Source: Agelas oroides (Eukaryota; Porifera; Demospongiae; Agelasida; Agelasidae). From it: a DNA stretch of 64,000 bases. This document shows positions 20,693 through 30,873 of this stretch, one piece after another. The DNA lies in the NCBI GenBank assembly GCA_949130485.1, contig OX422191.1, positions 6,511,754 through 6,575,753 of the forward strand, given 5' to 3'. Below the pieces are notes generated by a model. It did not search any database. It was not told the DNA's origin and saw only the letters and a list, made by a program, of their open reading frames with translations. Position numbers and translations under genes: made by a program. Position 1 is the first letter of the stretch; every line of letters starts with the position of its first letter.

Positions 20693-21049
20693 GTACCAAA
20701 ATTTCCTTGAGTTACTCATGGGAAAGAATTATGAAAGCCTTACCTTAAGTTACTCATGGGAAAGAATTATGAAAGCCTTACCTTGAGTTACTCATGGGAA
20801 AGAATTATGAAAGCCTTACCTTAAGTTACTCATGGGAAAGAATTATGAAAGCCTTACCTTAAGTTACTCATGGGAAAGAATTATGAAAGCCTTACCTTGA
20901 GTTACTCATGGGAAAGAATTATGAAAGCCTTACCTTCAGTTACTCATGGGAAAGAATTATGAAAGCCTTACCTTGAGTTACTGTCAACTCAAGGTAAGGC
21001 TTTCATAACTTCTTCCCATGCATGAGTAACTTAAGGAAATGTTGGTACT
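20693..21049. repeat. MITE-like inverted repeat with a 38-bp unit amplified seven times
   Basis: Seven tandem copies of a 38-bp unit (GAGTTACTCATGGGAAAG...) start at 20709 and recur every 38 bases to about 20974. The sequence then turns back: 20985-21036 is the reverse complement of about one unit. Outside the array, GTACCAAAATTTCC (20693) mirrors GGAAATGTTGGTAC (21036-21049). The simplest reading is a foldback element in which one arm's subrepeat expanded. The single inverted copy and lack of varying spacers exclude a CRISPR-like array. Confidence 0.88.
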
Positions 21050-21347
21050 TTTATGCAAAAGTCACCACGACCAGGGTATTGGAATTCAAAGTATAACAGT
21101 ACTAAGTCAACAACTGTTAAACTGGCAATTCAAACTAAACCACAATCATTTTCAGAATCAAAAAGTTAACCTAAGTAAATTAAAAACGTGCACTTTTCAC
21201 TAAAACAGCATTAGTGCAGAATGAAACTTGAACAGCAGCAGCAAAACCACCTAATACTATTATAGTGTTATAAAATAGATGATTTTGTACATAATGACTT
21301 TATGTAACTCTTAAACTTGGTCTTCTGCAGTTGTTACACAACATCTG

Positions 21348-23530
21348 ATGGCTCAATTCGTTGTTCTTAATTGTGGCAGCACTGTTCATGAACACCCTCT
21401 CCTACTGCTGTGCTGAGAATGTGTACTGTGTCACACCATGCAACTGCCCATTCATGCTCACCCTGCCCTCACAATTCAACCCACTGCACCACACTCATGA
21501 GTATGCACATGAAGCTGAACTGTATTTTAGCTCTAACACCACTATGGTGTTCTTGGCAGGTGACCATGTTCTTGATGTGAATATCACTGTTGCCAATGTA
21601 ACCAGACTGACTGTGTGTGGAGACTCTTCCTCAGGCAACATAGCAACAATTGTTTGCAACGGGTCAATTGGCCTCAGCTTCACAAGTATGGTGGACCTCA
21701 AATAGATTCTTTGGCTTTTACATTTTGCAGCAGAAAATCAAATGGGACTTATCACATTGGTAACTACACAAGATGCTGAACTAGCTGACTGTTCCTTCCA
21801 CGACAACCTTGGCACTGCACTTGTAGTGAATAACACCAATATTACTCTGACAGGAAACAGTGAGATCATACATAACCAACTGCGGCTATGAGGGAGGTGG
21901 TATTGCTGCTCTTAGTAGCAACCTAACATTCACTGGAAACACAACCTTCCTTGATAATGGTATGGACCATTCATCTGTTGTCGTGGTCCTGGTAGTGCAA
22001 TCTCTGCATTCACAATACTGTACTTAGATTCAGTGGAACCAACAACTTTATTAACAACTTAGCTGGTGAAGGTGGTGCAATCTCTGCATCAGGCAATGCT
22101 TCAATTAGCTTCAATGGTACCAGCAACTTCATCTACAACTCAGCCAACTGGAATGGTGGTGCAGTCAACACATCAGACAATACTACTCTTAGCTTCAGTG
22201 GAACCAACAACTTTATCAACAACTCAGGAGACTCGGGTAATGGTGGTGCAATTTCTACACGGGGCTATGCTGTACTTAGCTTCAGTGGAATCAGCAACTT
22301 CACCAACAACTCAGCAGCAATTGCAGGTGGTGCAATCTACGCACAGAATGCTGAACATAGCCTCAGTGGAACCATGCAGCACCTTTCTCAACAACTATGC
22401 AGTACGTGGTGGTGCTATCTTTGCAGAGTATAACAGTACAATGGCGTTCAGTGGAACCATTCACTTTACTAACAATAGAGCTAAAATGAGTGGATACAGT
22501 ACCAGTGGAGGTGGAGTGTATATGGAGTTATCCGCTTTCTCCTTTTCACCTAACACAAGGGTGTACTGGGAGAATAATCATGCAACATTAGGAGGAGGTA
22601 TCTATGTCAGTGATGCCAGCTCCATGAGTCACTGTACTACAGTTGCAACTTGTACCGCAAGAAAAATGCTTCTTTCAACTTGCTGGGCAGAATCTGTCCA
22701 ATGATATTAATGTCCAACTTGTTTTCAAGAACAACTTTGCTGATATTGCAGGAAGTGTGTTATATGGTGGTGCAATAGATAACTGCAAACTGACTCATGG
22801 CCTGGACTCATACAGCTCTGGTAAAGTGTTTGACATGATAGTCCACAACAGTGACACTGATTACAACAAAACCTCAAACATCTCCTCTCACCCATTTTAC
22901 TTGTGCTTATGTACAAACAACCATCAAACTGAATGTAGTATATCCATGAAACAATGGTATGGTATTATATATGATTTTCCATGCTCAGTATACCCTGGTG
23001 AAACAATTCAATTATCTGTAGTTGCAGTTGGACAATGAAATGGAACACTTCCTAGCATAGTGAGAAGTAGTATAAGCTATCTAAACTCTGGATTTGAAAA
23101 TGCCAATGAAAAACCTGCAGGAGCTCATCTTCAAGATTCTCAATGCCTCCAACAGGCACGCAACACCTGTACTAAACTCAACTACACTGCATCAGGATGT
23201 TTTCATAAAGTTGCAAGCAGGAGGTAGTCCATGTTCAAATGTTATTCACACAGTACTTGCAGTGAACCTAAATCAGACCTGCCCACCTGGATTCAACATC
23301 TCTAAGTCTAACAAATCATGTGTCTGTGAGCAAGGTCTAGCAAAATATACAAACAACTGCACTATATCGAATGGAGTAAGCCAAATAGCACGCAATTCAA
23401 ACCAACAGTTTTGGGTTTGCTATGATCAATCTGATGAACTAATTCTCCACCCACACTGCCCCTTTGATTACTGTGTTAATGATACTGTAGTCTTTCCTCT
23501 CAACAATACAGACAAACAGCGTGCAAACAA
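21348..23530 (+). pseudogene. Family 1 beta-helix gene, 5' two thirds, decayed
   Basis: The text follows the intact protein at 13543-16974: a signal peptide region ending A-E-N-V-Y-C-V-T-P, the N-T-T-M-V-F-L-[AP]-G-D-H-V-L-D motif, beta-helix repeats with G-G-A-I, G-S-V-L-Y-G-G-A-I-D-N-C, then C-P-P-G-F-N and the Cys-rich H-P-H-C-P-F-D-Y-C region. The match runs through at least five frame changes or stops (a start ATG at 21348 out of frame, TAG near 21704, and breaks near 21890, 22370, 22680 and 23036). It ends near 23525, just before the membrane domain; the remaining text resembles no part of the family. A membrane portion of a similar gene lies at 28058-28575 and 30442-30873, which may be the rest of the same ancestral gene. 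Confidence 0.85.
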
Positions 23531-23744
23531 CAGGTCACCACACGACGATCGAGCTCCTCTGATGGACTGGATAGCAGAACGTAGGAGGGAGAAAGCCAGA
23601 CTACAGCGCAGCCAGCACAGTGTGCTGCTGTAGGGGTGATCCCATTTTGGACTTTACACAAGACTGGAGGAACGGCCGGGGTTTTACTTACGGGATACAT
23701 TAAATTCACCCGTTTTGAAACCTAATGAACATCGTTAATGCTAC

Positions 23745-24145
23745 TATTGCTCTACTTGACTCTACTTCACTGTATTTTATCTACTTGACTCTTATACCAC
23801 ACTCTACCTTGGCTCTACTTGACTCTACCACACTCTACCATGGCTCTACTTGACTCTACTTGACTCTACCACACTCTACCATGGCTCTACTTGACTCTAC
23901 TTGAATCTACTACAGTCTAGCGGAGCTCTACTTGACTCTATCACATTGTATCATAAACTCTACTTGATTCTGCTTGACTCTGCCATGTCTCTACTTGACT
24001 CTACTTCACTCTATTTTCTCTACTTGAGTCTTCTTGATTATACACCACACTCTACCTCGGCTCTGCTTAACTCTACTTGACTCTACCACACTCTACCATG
24101 GCTCTACTTGACTCTACTTGACTCTACCACACTCTATACCATGGG
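23745..24145. repeat. Degenerate CTCTACTTGACTCTAC minisatellite
   Basis: About 400 bp of imperfect repeats of TCTACTTGACTCTAC and CACACTCTACCATGG, with a unit of roughly 15-30 bases. It ends at a short GGAAA-rich run (24155-24225). It is non-coding, although parts are open by chance. Confidence 0.85.
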
Positions 24146-24149
24146 CATA

Positions 24150-25228
24150 TGGAAAAGCAGGAAATGGAAATGAAATGGAAACTGGAAACTGGAAACAGAA
24201 CTGGAAGCAGAAATGGAAATGCAACCTCTTAGCTGTTGTAGTCCTAGAAAGATTCGTGTGTTGTTGGCTTTTGTTCCTGGCAGCCCAGAGCTCTCCTCGA
24301 TCGCCTCCAGTTTTTGATCGCTTGCTTTGCTACCCTAGCCATGTTTCCAAGCCTTTGCCCACCCCAAGTAATTGTGTATTAGCAAATACTGTCGGTGACA
24401 ATGAATGGTTGGGACCGAGGCTATTGTACCAGGCGCTTGTGTAAACTGGGTATGAAGATACTATTTGCTTCACATACTGCAAGCGATCAAACCTGGAAGT
24501 GGGGGTATGCCTGGGAAAGAGGCTGCAAAGGTAGGAATGCTGGCCTTTTTCCAAGACCAAGTGAAATTACTCTCATGGTCAGATTGCAACTAGTCTCGTG
24601 CCCAGACCCTCTCACAGGTTAACCAGACTAGATTGTAACAATGCTTGCCACATGAGTGCTAGTCAATACAGCCCCAAGAGCATAAATGTATGCAAGTCAT
24701 GTGAATCAAGTTGTTTTCAATTCTCTGCTTGCATGCAGACTTTATTTTTGTGAGAACTGGAAGAATCTCAATTTTGCTGACAATGTAGTTAAACCACTTG
24801 AGGTGATGAAGGATACAACAGTGGTGACTTTCGCTTTAGCCATAAAATCATTTTTAGCTTGTACACATTAATGTGAGTGGAGACGTGCAATGACAATGGA
24901 AGTGCAACTCAGGTACTTCTAGAAAAAGTTTGGATCTTAGCTAAATAGGAGCCAGAATTACAGCAACAGGAATTATCGTTACCACCACACTTAGTTTCAT
25001 GTGTATACTGTAAACATTACAGTACATGTAGATTTTTTTATAGTGTACACTCTCTATGCAGTTCCAGTAAAGCTTTTGTCCCATATATAGGATGGTGTTG
25101 AGTTCACTGACATCTAGTTACACCTCACAAGTAAATACTTCACAGCATTATATACTAGTTGACAGTTCAAACACACTACTGAAAAGTGCAAGTTTAACTG
25201 ATTCAGTATTTTGAAACAAATATTATAA
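24150..25228. other. Non-coding stretch
   Basis: No gene was recognised. Around 24594-24630 the text TAGTCTCGTGCCCAGACC followed by a short mirror resembles one end of the TAGCCTCGT MITE family, probably a relic. Confidence 0.35.
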
Positions 25229-27091
25229 TCAGTTGATGGAGCCATAAGTGTACACAGGAGTCAGTTGTCTGGGTTCTTCATTGATAGGCTCTTTGTTTTC
25301 TGTAGGCTCAGCAGCTGTGCATTCTTCAGTGGTGGCTAGCAGTGGTTCATACTCCACTGGGTTTATCAGTCGGTCTGGCAGGGAACCAGTATTTGACACA
25401 GCTTCCACATCGGTTTCAGCTTGAACTGTGCCCTTGTTCACACAACTTCCTAAAGCTTTGAATTTTCTTACTAGACATTCAGTGATGCCTGCCTTCTTTG
25501 CCAACACATAGCAGATGTAAACTGTCAGCACCATGTGTGGAACAAGTAACAGTAGTACTGTTGCACCAACATAGTATGTAGCTGTTTCCTTTGTTGGAGG
25601 GTGGTATGCTGAAACAAGCATGGCAGCTGACAATGCCTCCATTACAGTTAGAATCACCACATCAACAATATTTCCAAAGTTAAGTTTGTATGGTCTCACA
25701 ACAGCATAGAAACAAGCAGCACCTATCAATAATACAAATTGTTCTCCTGCTAAAACCCAGAGTGAATAATTATGAAATGAGGCCAGTATCAGTATTCTGA
25801 GGATGAGAAACAATGCAGAAACCATCCTGAAGTCACGAGTACCATTGGTTCCATCCTTGTACTGTCCCTGAAATGATTCCACAAACATGTGCAGAGCATG
25901 CCACCTGCGAAATCTACAACACGTGACACACCTTCTGAACAGTCTTGTGGGGTACAAAATGAGAAGAACGGTTGGACAAATGATAAATATGACCAACACA
26001 CAGCCAGCTATAGCTGCAAATATGGAATACTTCTGTGTATAGCATTCCACTGTTGGGTCATAATACAAAACACACTTTCTTGGAATATGACCATGAATAC
26101 AATGAACATGGAATGTGTACAATAGTGTGAAAGATACAAATAAGATTTTGGAGAAGGAGAGAAGCAGAAATGTTGTGAAAGCATTGACTATTGATGCTTT
26201 TGAGTCCCATCTCCTCCTGAAGTGAGCAAAATGTCTGTGAAATGGCTTCCATAGCCAAACAACTAGTTTAGAATTGTTGTCATGGAGTTTTATACATACA
26301 TAAGTGATTAAAATGAGGAAGATGGGATAAAATGCCACAAGATACTCAAGTGCAAGTGCATGAACAGTCTCGATGCTACTGCTTACACAAAACAGTGGAA
26401 CAACAGACCGAAAAAAATCTAAGCTCCATATGCCACACAGTATAAGTAGTACTTGGAGTACCACATATGCAAATCCAGTTACTTCATTTGCTATGTACAT
26501 GTGAAAGGGTATATTCAGTCGTGTTGTGTAAACTATAATCTGACTCATGAACACAAGGGCACTCAGTGGGGAGGAGGTGGCTCTTATGTGGAAGATCACC
26601 ACCAGAAAGTACATCACAGTTATTGGGAAAAGTTCCAGGAAATAGTACAAGACCCATCCATAACCATGTCCCCAGCACTTACTGCATTGAAGGGTGTGTG
26701 AATATAGCGCAATGCCATAGCCATCTTTGCACTTCCCACACAGTGTGCCTTCTCGATTTAGTGGCCCACACATGGACTCATTAAGTAAAGACACATTACC
26801 TTGCAACTGAATATAGAAAATGTAGTCAACAGAAGTGGTATTGTAGTGTGCTACGTATGGACAAGGTCCAACTTCTATAACTTCAGTTGCACTGTTGTAG
26901 GTCATACAGTTTCCCAAATACAGCAGTGGAAAGCCTGAACCACACTTGAAATATTTATGTGAACCGCAAGAGCATCCAGTGCTAGATCTGCTGTCAGGGA
27001 TGGACCAGGGAGGACAGACATCTCGTTGGACAGTAGTCTGTTCTGCGAAACTGAACAGAAGAATCAGCAAGAAGAACTGTGCTGCTTTCAT
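25229..27091 (-). CDS. Family 2 multi-pass membrane protein with Cys-rich ectodomain, intact
   Basis: A 620-residue open frame. Residues 1 to about 21 form a signal peptide. The ectodomain to about residue 140 is Cys-rich, containing D-V-C-P-P-W and G-C-S-C and ending R-E-G-T-L-C-G-K-C-K-D-G-Y-G and C-S-K-C. About ten hydrophobic segments follow. Between them lies F-V-E-S-F-Q-G-Q-Y-K-D...R-D-F-R, comparable with the Y-K...R motif of family 1. The tail has S-L-P-D-R-L-[IV]-N-P-x-E-Y-E-P and ends Y-T-Y-G-S-I-N, both shared with the copy at 32543-34406, so they are probably functional. It has no beta-helix. It lies, on the opposite strand, between the two halves of a decayed family 1 gene. It is likely a plasma-membrane protein of unknown ligand. 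Confidence 0.83.
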   Translation of the reverse strand: MKAAQFFLLILLFSFAEQTTVQRDVCPPWSIPDSRSSTGCSCGSHKYFKCGSGFPLLYLGNCMTYNSATEVIEVGPCPYVAHYNTTSVDYIFYIQLQGNVSLLNESMCGPLNREGTLCGKCKDGYGIALYSHTLQCSKCWGHGYGWVLYYFLELFPITVMYFLVVIFHIRATSSPLSALVFMSQIIVYTTRLNIPFHMYIANEVTGFAYVVLQVLLILCGIWSLDFFRSVVPLFCVSSSIETVHALALEYLVAFYPIFLILITYVCIKLHDNNSKLVVWLWKPFHRHFAHFRRRWDSKASIVNAFTTFLLLSFSKILFVSFTLLYTFHVHCIHGHIPRKCVLYYDPTVECYTQKYSIFAAIAGCVLVIFIICPTVLLILYPTRLFRRCVTCCRFRRWHALHMFVESFQGQYKDGTNGTRDFRMVSALFLILRILILASFHNYSLWVLAGEQFVLLIGAACFYAVVRPYKLNFGNIVDVVILTVMEALSAAMLVSAYHPPTKETATYYVGATVLLLLVPHMVLTVYICYVLAKKAGITECLVRKFKALGSCVNKGTVQAETDVEAVSNTGSLPDRLINPVEYEPLLATTEECTAAEPTENKEPINEEPRQLTPVYTYGSIN

Positions 27092-28057
27092 GCAACTCTA
27101 CTCTGAAGCTTACTACTAATTAGCATCAACATGCAATAGTCTAGCTTACTCTTATTTTTACATAGCGTATTCTTTACTGCACAACTACTGCACTTTCTGT
27201 TCTTTATCTGGACTATATAGGCCACCCTAGTACATATTTTCAACGCGTCCTGTTTACAACTGAGTTTCTTGTCTGAAAAAGGATGTTTACGTATAGCATA
27301 GTAGACCTAGCTAACAGATGTCGTTATTTTTTTGCCTTTGTGGGATGTTTGTTTTTTGCAAGTGGGGTTGACTCATGTTATTGTAAGCAATTCAATGTGG
27401 GTGGCAGTAGTTGCAATTGTAGCCATGCAACGGAGAAGTACTACTGATTCAGTAGATCTCCACAACTGCGTGCAGCCTCTTGTGTATTGATAATGGGTGC
27501 TATAGCTAATGCACTGAACATGACAGTAGACTGTTGAAACTGTTGAGACCCTTCTGTCTTCCTATACGGGATGCCCCCAAATTGGCCCTCCATTGACCTA
27601 GCTTTCCATGTGAGACTAACGTTAACATCAACTAGCGCATTCTGTCCTACACACCCTGCTATACCCTTTCTGAGTATGCAAAACATCCTGGGCAATACTT
27701 CAAACCTCACACTGCTACGTATTCTTGCAAGGTGATCACACTCTTGATGTAAACGTTCCATCAGTTGAAAAGCTGGACAGGTAACTTCAGTGCAGCGGTA
27801 CCAACTACAGTTGTATGCAGCTCCAAGGTTGGGCTTTCCTTCAGGCACATCTCTAAGATCACTTAGCTGTTGTTTGTGTTCCAGATCATGCATGCCTCAT
27901 ATTAGTAATGATCATGACTCAGGCTATGTTAATGGTCATCATTGTTTCACTTGGATTTATATCTTCAGTCACTTCAGACAGCTGAGATCATTGACTGGAC
28001 CTTCCAGGATAGTGTTGGTATGGGTAGTGGACAGTCATGTGGTCCTGAGAGGGAACA
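27092..28057 (-). other. Mostly non-coding; one unrecognised frame
   Basis: The region upstream of the family 2 gene. A 150-codon minus-strand frame occupies 27441-27893. Its protein has several cysteines and a W-Y-R-C-T-E-V-T-C-P-A-F phrase but matches nothing I know, and no neighbouring exon is evident. It could be a decayed transposon exon or chance. Confidence 0.2.
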
Positions 28058-28575
28058 ACAGGTTTTTTGTTTGCCTATTGTTGTATGCTAACGTTGTTGG
28101 AGTTAATCGTGCCACCTTTCTACCAGTGGAATCTACTAATCTTTTTTCACTCCTTATTGCATGGCTAAACTTTATTGAAACATGTTTCTATAATGGAATG
28201 GATACCTACAGCAAAACATGGCTGCAGTTCGTGTTTCCGGTATACATTTGGGTGCTGGTAGGACTAATGATTCTTGTTAGCCATTTTTCACAGAAATTTG
28301 CAAGGCTGCTTGGCAACAACCCAGTCTCTATCTTGGCAACACTCATTCTACTGTCGTATACAAAGATCCTTCGTACATTGATTGCTGTACTTTACGTCAC
28401 CTTCCTCGAATATTCAAAACACAACAGAAGTGTGTGGCTATACGATGCAAATATCAACTTTTTAACTGGCAAACACATTCCCCTCTTCTTAGTGGCAGTG
28501 CTTGTCTTCCTCTTTCTTCCTTACACTCTGTTGCTGCTCTTTGGTCAGTGGCTGCAGACCATATCACACCTGAGG
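28058..28575 (+). pseudogene. Family 1 membrane domain, first half
   Basis: This stretch encodes, in one frame, the middle of the membrane domain of the beta-helix protein: L-L-L-Y-A-N-V-V-G-V-N-R, then F-V-F-P-V-Y-I-W-V-L-V-G-L, then L-L-S-Y-T-K-I-L-R-T-L-I-A, then the strongly hydrophobic L-P-Y-T-L-L-L-L-F-G-Q-W, up to I-S-H-L-R. The match stops exactly at 28575, where the Penelope-like element begins, and resumes at 30442. There is no signal peptide or ectodomain directly upstream. The coding sequence is well preserved, so its inactivation appears recent. Confidence 0.88.
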
Positions 28576-30441
28576 TTGGGGTGTCAGGTGGGGGAGCGCC
28601 AACACTGCTACACACATCGTAGCTCCCATTTGTTGAGACAAGCCTTTCATAATTATGTAGCCTGTGTCTTTTCCTAATGCGTGGGGATCGTTGAGGGAGA
28701 GGGGGGGGTGGTGATGGCCACTTGTTTGGGATTGTGCTACTTGTGGGGGTGGGGCTGAATAATTCAGGGGATCCCGGTACGGGTTCTTCATGTTGGGGCT
28801 AGTGTTAAGTTGAAAGAGGTTGGACTGTTAGTGGGGCTAAGTGGAGGGGGAGGTGGTTGGTTCTGGGGGGAGTCAGGGGTAGGGGCATGGACTGGGCTTG
28901 AGGTGGGTGTAGGGCTAAACAGTAAGGGGGAAGAGCTATGGTTAACAGATTCTATACTACTTTAATATACGAGGCATGCACGGGGTTACCGAGAGTACCA
29001 GCCTGAATTGGCTGTTCGGTGTCTCTTGTATGCTGTTGATGCTGTCGTCCTGCGTCTGGGGGGGCTCTGACAGTATCTCCGGGGATGTAATCGGTCCCTC
29101 GGTATAGATCTCCCTGGACCGAAGTGCATATCTCAGGGTGCGGGTGCGAGTAGTATAGTGGAGTAGTTTCAAAAATGACGTCATCTCTGCGGCGCTGCGG
29201 TATAGGTTTATGATGAGGACAGTATAGGAGGGGTTTGGCAAAACTTTATTCACTGCTTAGAGGCCCAACGTTTCGCTCATCGGTGGTGAGCTTTCTCAAG
29301 GGTGGTTATTACAAGAAAATGAAACAGCGCTTATATACGGGTTTGTTTAGTAACAGCGTGTGTGGTAACTAGCAACGGCGTGTATCTAGTGATAGCGTGT
29401 TTGTCATGGAAACAGCACGCTACTGTAAACTATGTAAGGCGACTAAGGCCTAGAGGGTACAGCATGTAAAATGCCTAGAGGAGCTACAATACAAAATGCG
29501 GAGGCTAAGGGGGGTACATTCTAGAAAATGAATTTTGGAGGGGGTACAGTTGGGAAAAATAAAAAGGGAGCAATGGCAGTAGGTGAAGAAAGGCTATGGG
29601 ATGATGTTTAGTCCACAGGGTTCCATTGTTCTTAAAGCCTTGATCCAAGCACTCTCTCTTTTCTTCAGACTTCTCCGATCATCATTCCATTCTACTGACT
29701 GGACTCGGACATCAGAGGGGAGGTGGTGTTTCTTCTGGAAGTGCCTATACAGGCGAGTTTGGACCCAGTTGGGTGGTCTTTTGCTAAACATTTCTCACAT
29801 GTGGGTACTAAATCTATTGTGTAAGGGTTGGGTGGTCATGCCTGTATATTGGGTTTTACATCTAGTGCATGTTATCACATAGATGACATTCCTTGTTTTG
29901 CAGCTAATGGTGTTTTTAATTTTAAGATTGTGGTATGTGCTTTTGGAGGTGCTCCTAATGTATGGTTTGGTGTCGAGGGCTTTACATGTCAGACAGTTAT
30001 TGTTACATTTTTTGATTAGCCGGGGGGTTCACAAAGGAGATTGAGGTCGCGGTCAATTTTATAAACGATCTTTGAGTCTTCTAGTCTTACTCGGGTAAGC
30101 TGTTTTCTAATGCTCTTGTGGGTTCTAAAGGCTATGGTGGGTCTATTTCGGAAGAGTCTGGAAAGTAGCGGGGATTTCTTGATGAGGTGCCTGTGTTTAA
30201 CAAGCAATCTTCTGAGGTGGTGTGTTGGTAAATGCGGTGAGTACGTAGTTGTGAAAGTTAGGCATTCACCTGCATTGTGGGGTTTGTTTGCTAGCGTTTT
30301 TTGTCTGCCGGAGAAATTAATCTTTTTAATGCTCCTGTCTATGACCTCTTGTCTGTATCCTCTTTTTTTCATATTTTCGACATGTTTATCTTTGTGCGTT
30401 TGGAATGTAGCTTCATTAGAGTTTGTTCGGAGGTATCTAAG
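28576..30441 (-). mobile_element. 5'-truncated Penelope-like retroelement inserted in the family 1 gene
   Basis: The 1866 bp between the two gene halves read on the minus strand as the 3' end of a Penelope-like element. Starting at 30441 is the end of the RT region (L-R-Y-L-R-T-N-S, K-R-G-Y, then P-T-I-A-F-R near 30130). A Cys pair (N-N-C-L-T-C) and a GIY-YIG-type endonuclease (V-I-Y-V-I-T-C...Y-T-G) lie at about 29800-30016, with an R-E-S-A-W-I-K-A-L-x(6)-G-L-N tail at about 29594-29700. Frame breaks and a TGA near 29799 show decay. About 1 kb of non-coding 3' region follows, G-rich on the plus strand. No target duplication could be defined. Confidence 0.8.
29594..30441 (-). pseudogene. Penelope-like RT end and GIY-YIG endonuclease, decayed
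   Basis: These are the coding remains of the element. The RT-proximal part (30016-30441) has the K-R-G-Y and basic/hydrophobic pattern seen at the end of Penelope-like reverse transcriptases. The downstream part has the C-x2-C plus GIY-YIG arrangement that separates this class from LINEs and LTR elements; the nuclease nicks target DNA to prime reverse transcription. Catalytic Y and R positions (Y-V and Q-Y-T-G, then N-R-F) are plausible. At least one nonsense codon and one frame change make it inactive. The RT catalytic core (YADD-type) is absent because the copy is 5'-truncated. Confidence 0.75.
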
Positions 30442-30873
30442 CTCTTCTCATGGGTCAACAGTACCAGGCTGAAATCGTTCATGGATTCGTACCATGCTCT
30501 CTACAAAGCTAAACATCGCTACTGGCCTGGATTGTTGCTTGTGCTTCGCTTCGTTCTTCTTCTGGTGTTTGCTTTGAATCCTCAGGAGGAGCACAGTATT
30601 AACCTGCTATCAATTCTAGTGACAACTGGGCTTCTTGTGGCATGTGCCTGGTTTGGTGGTGGGATCTACAGGAACTGGTGTCTGGACGCCCTTGAATGTT
30701 CATTTGCTCTCAACCTGATCATTTTAGCTGCTGCCACTTACCATGTAACCTACCATGTCAATCACTCAAAACAAAATCAGCTCGTAGTTGGGTACACCTC
30801 TGTCTCCATAGCATTTGCAACATTTATTGGAATTTTGGTTTTTCAGCTGGCTGATTTATGCAGTCAGTGCTAG
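30442..30873 (+). pseudogene. Family 1 membrane domain, second half
   Basis: The match resumes exactly after the Penelope-like insertion: L-F-S-W-V-N-S, D-S-Y-H-A-L-Y-K-A-K-H-R-Y-W-P-G-L, then L-V-L-R-F-V-L-L-L, N-W-C-L-D-A-L-E and the last membrane segments. It ends near 30840, where it loses similarity before the cytoplasmic tail and reaches a stop. Together with 28058-28575 it forms an otherwise well-preserved membrane domain, so the insertion probably happened in a gene that was still largely intact there. Confidence 0.88.

Noticed and set aside
20709-20974. Regular 38-bp repeats resembling a CRISPR array
   Set aside because: The units abut without variable spacers, an inverted copy follows, and the surroundings are eukaryotic. 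It is a tandem expansion within a foldback element.
29255-29290. GATGAGCGAAAC text on the minus strand near the Penelope-like element's end, recalling a hammerhead ribozyme core
   Set aside because: Only one or two bases separate the two core parts, leaving no room for stem II. Some Penelope-like elements do carry hammerheads, but this text cannot fold as one.
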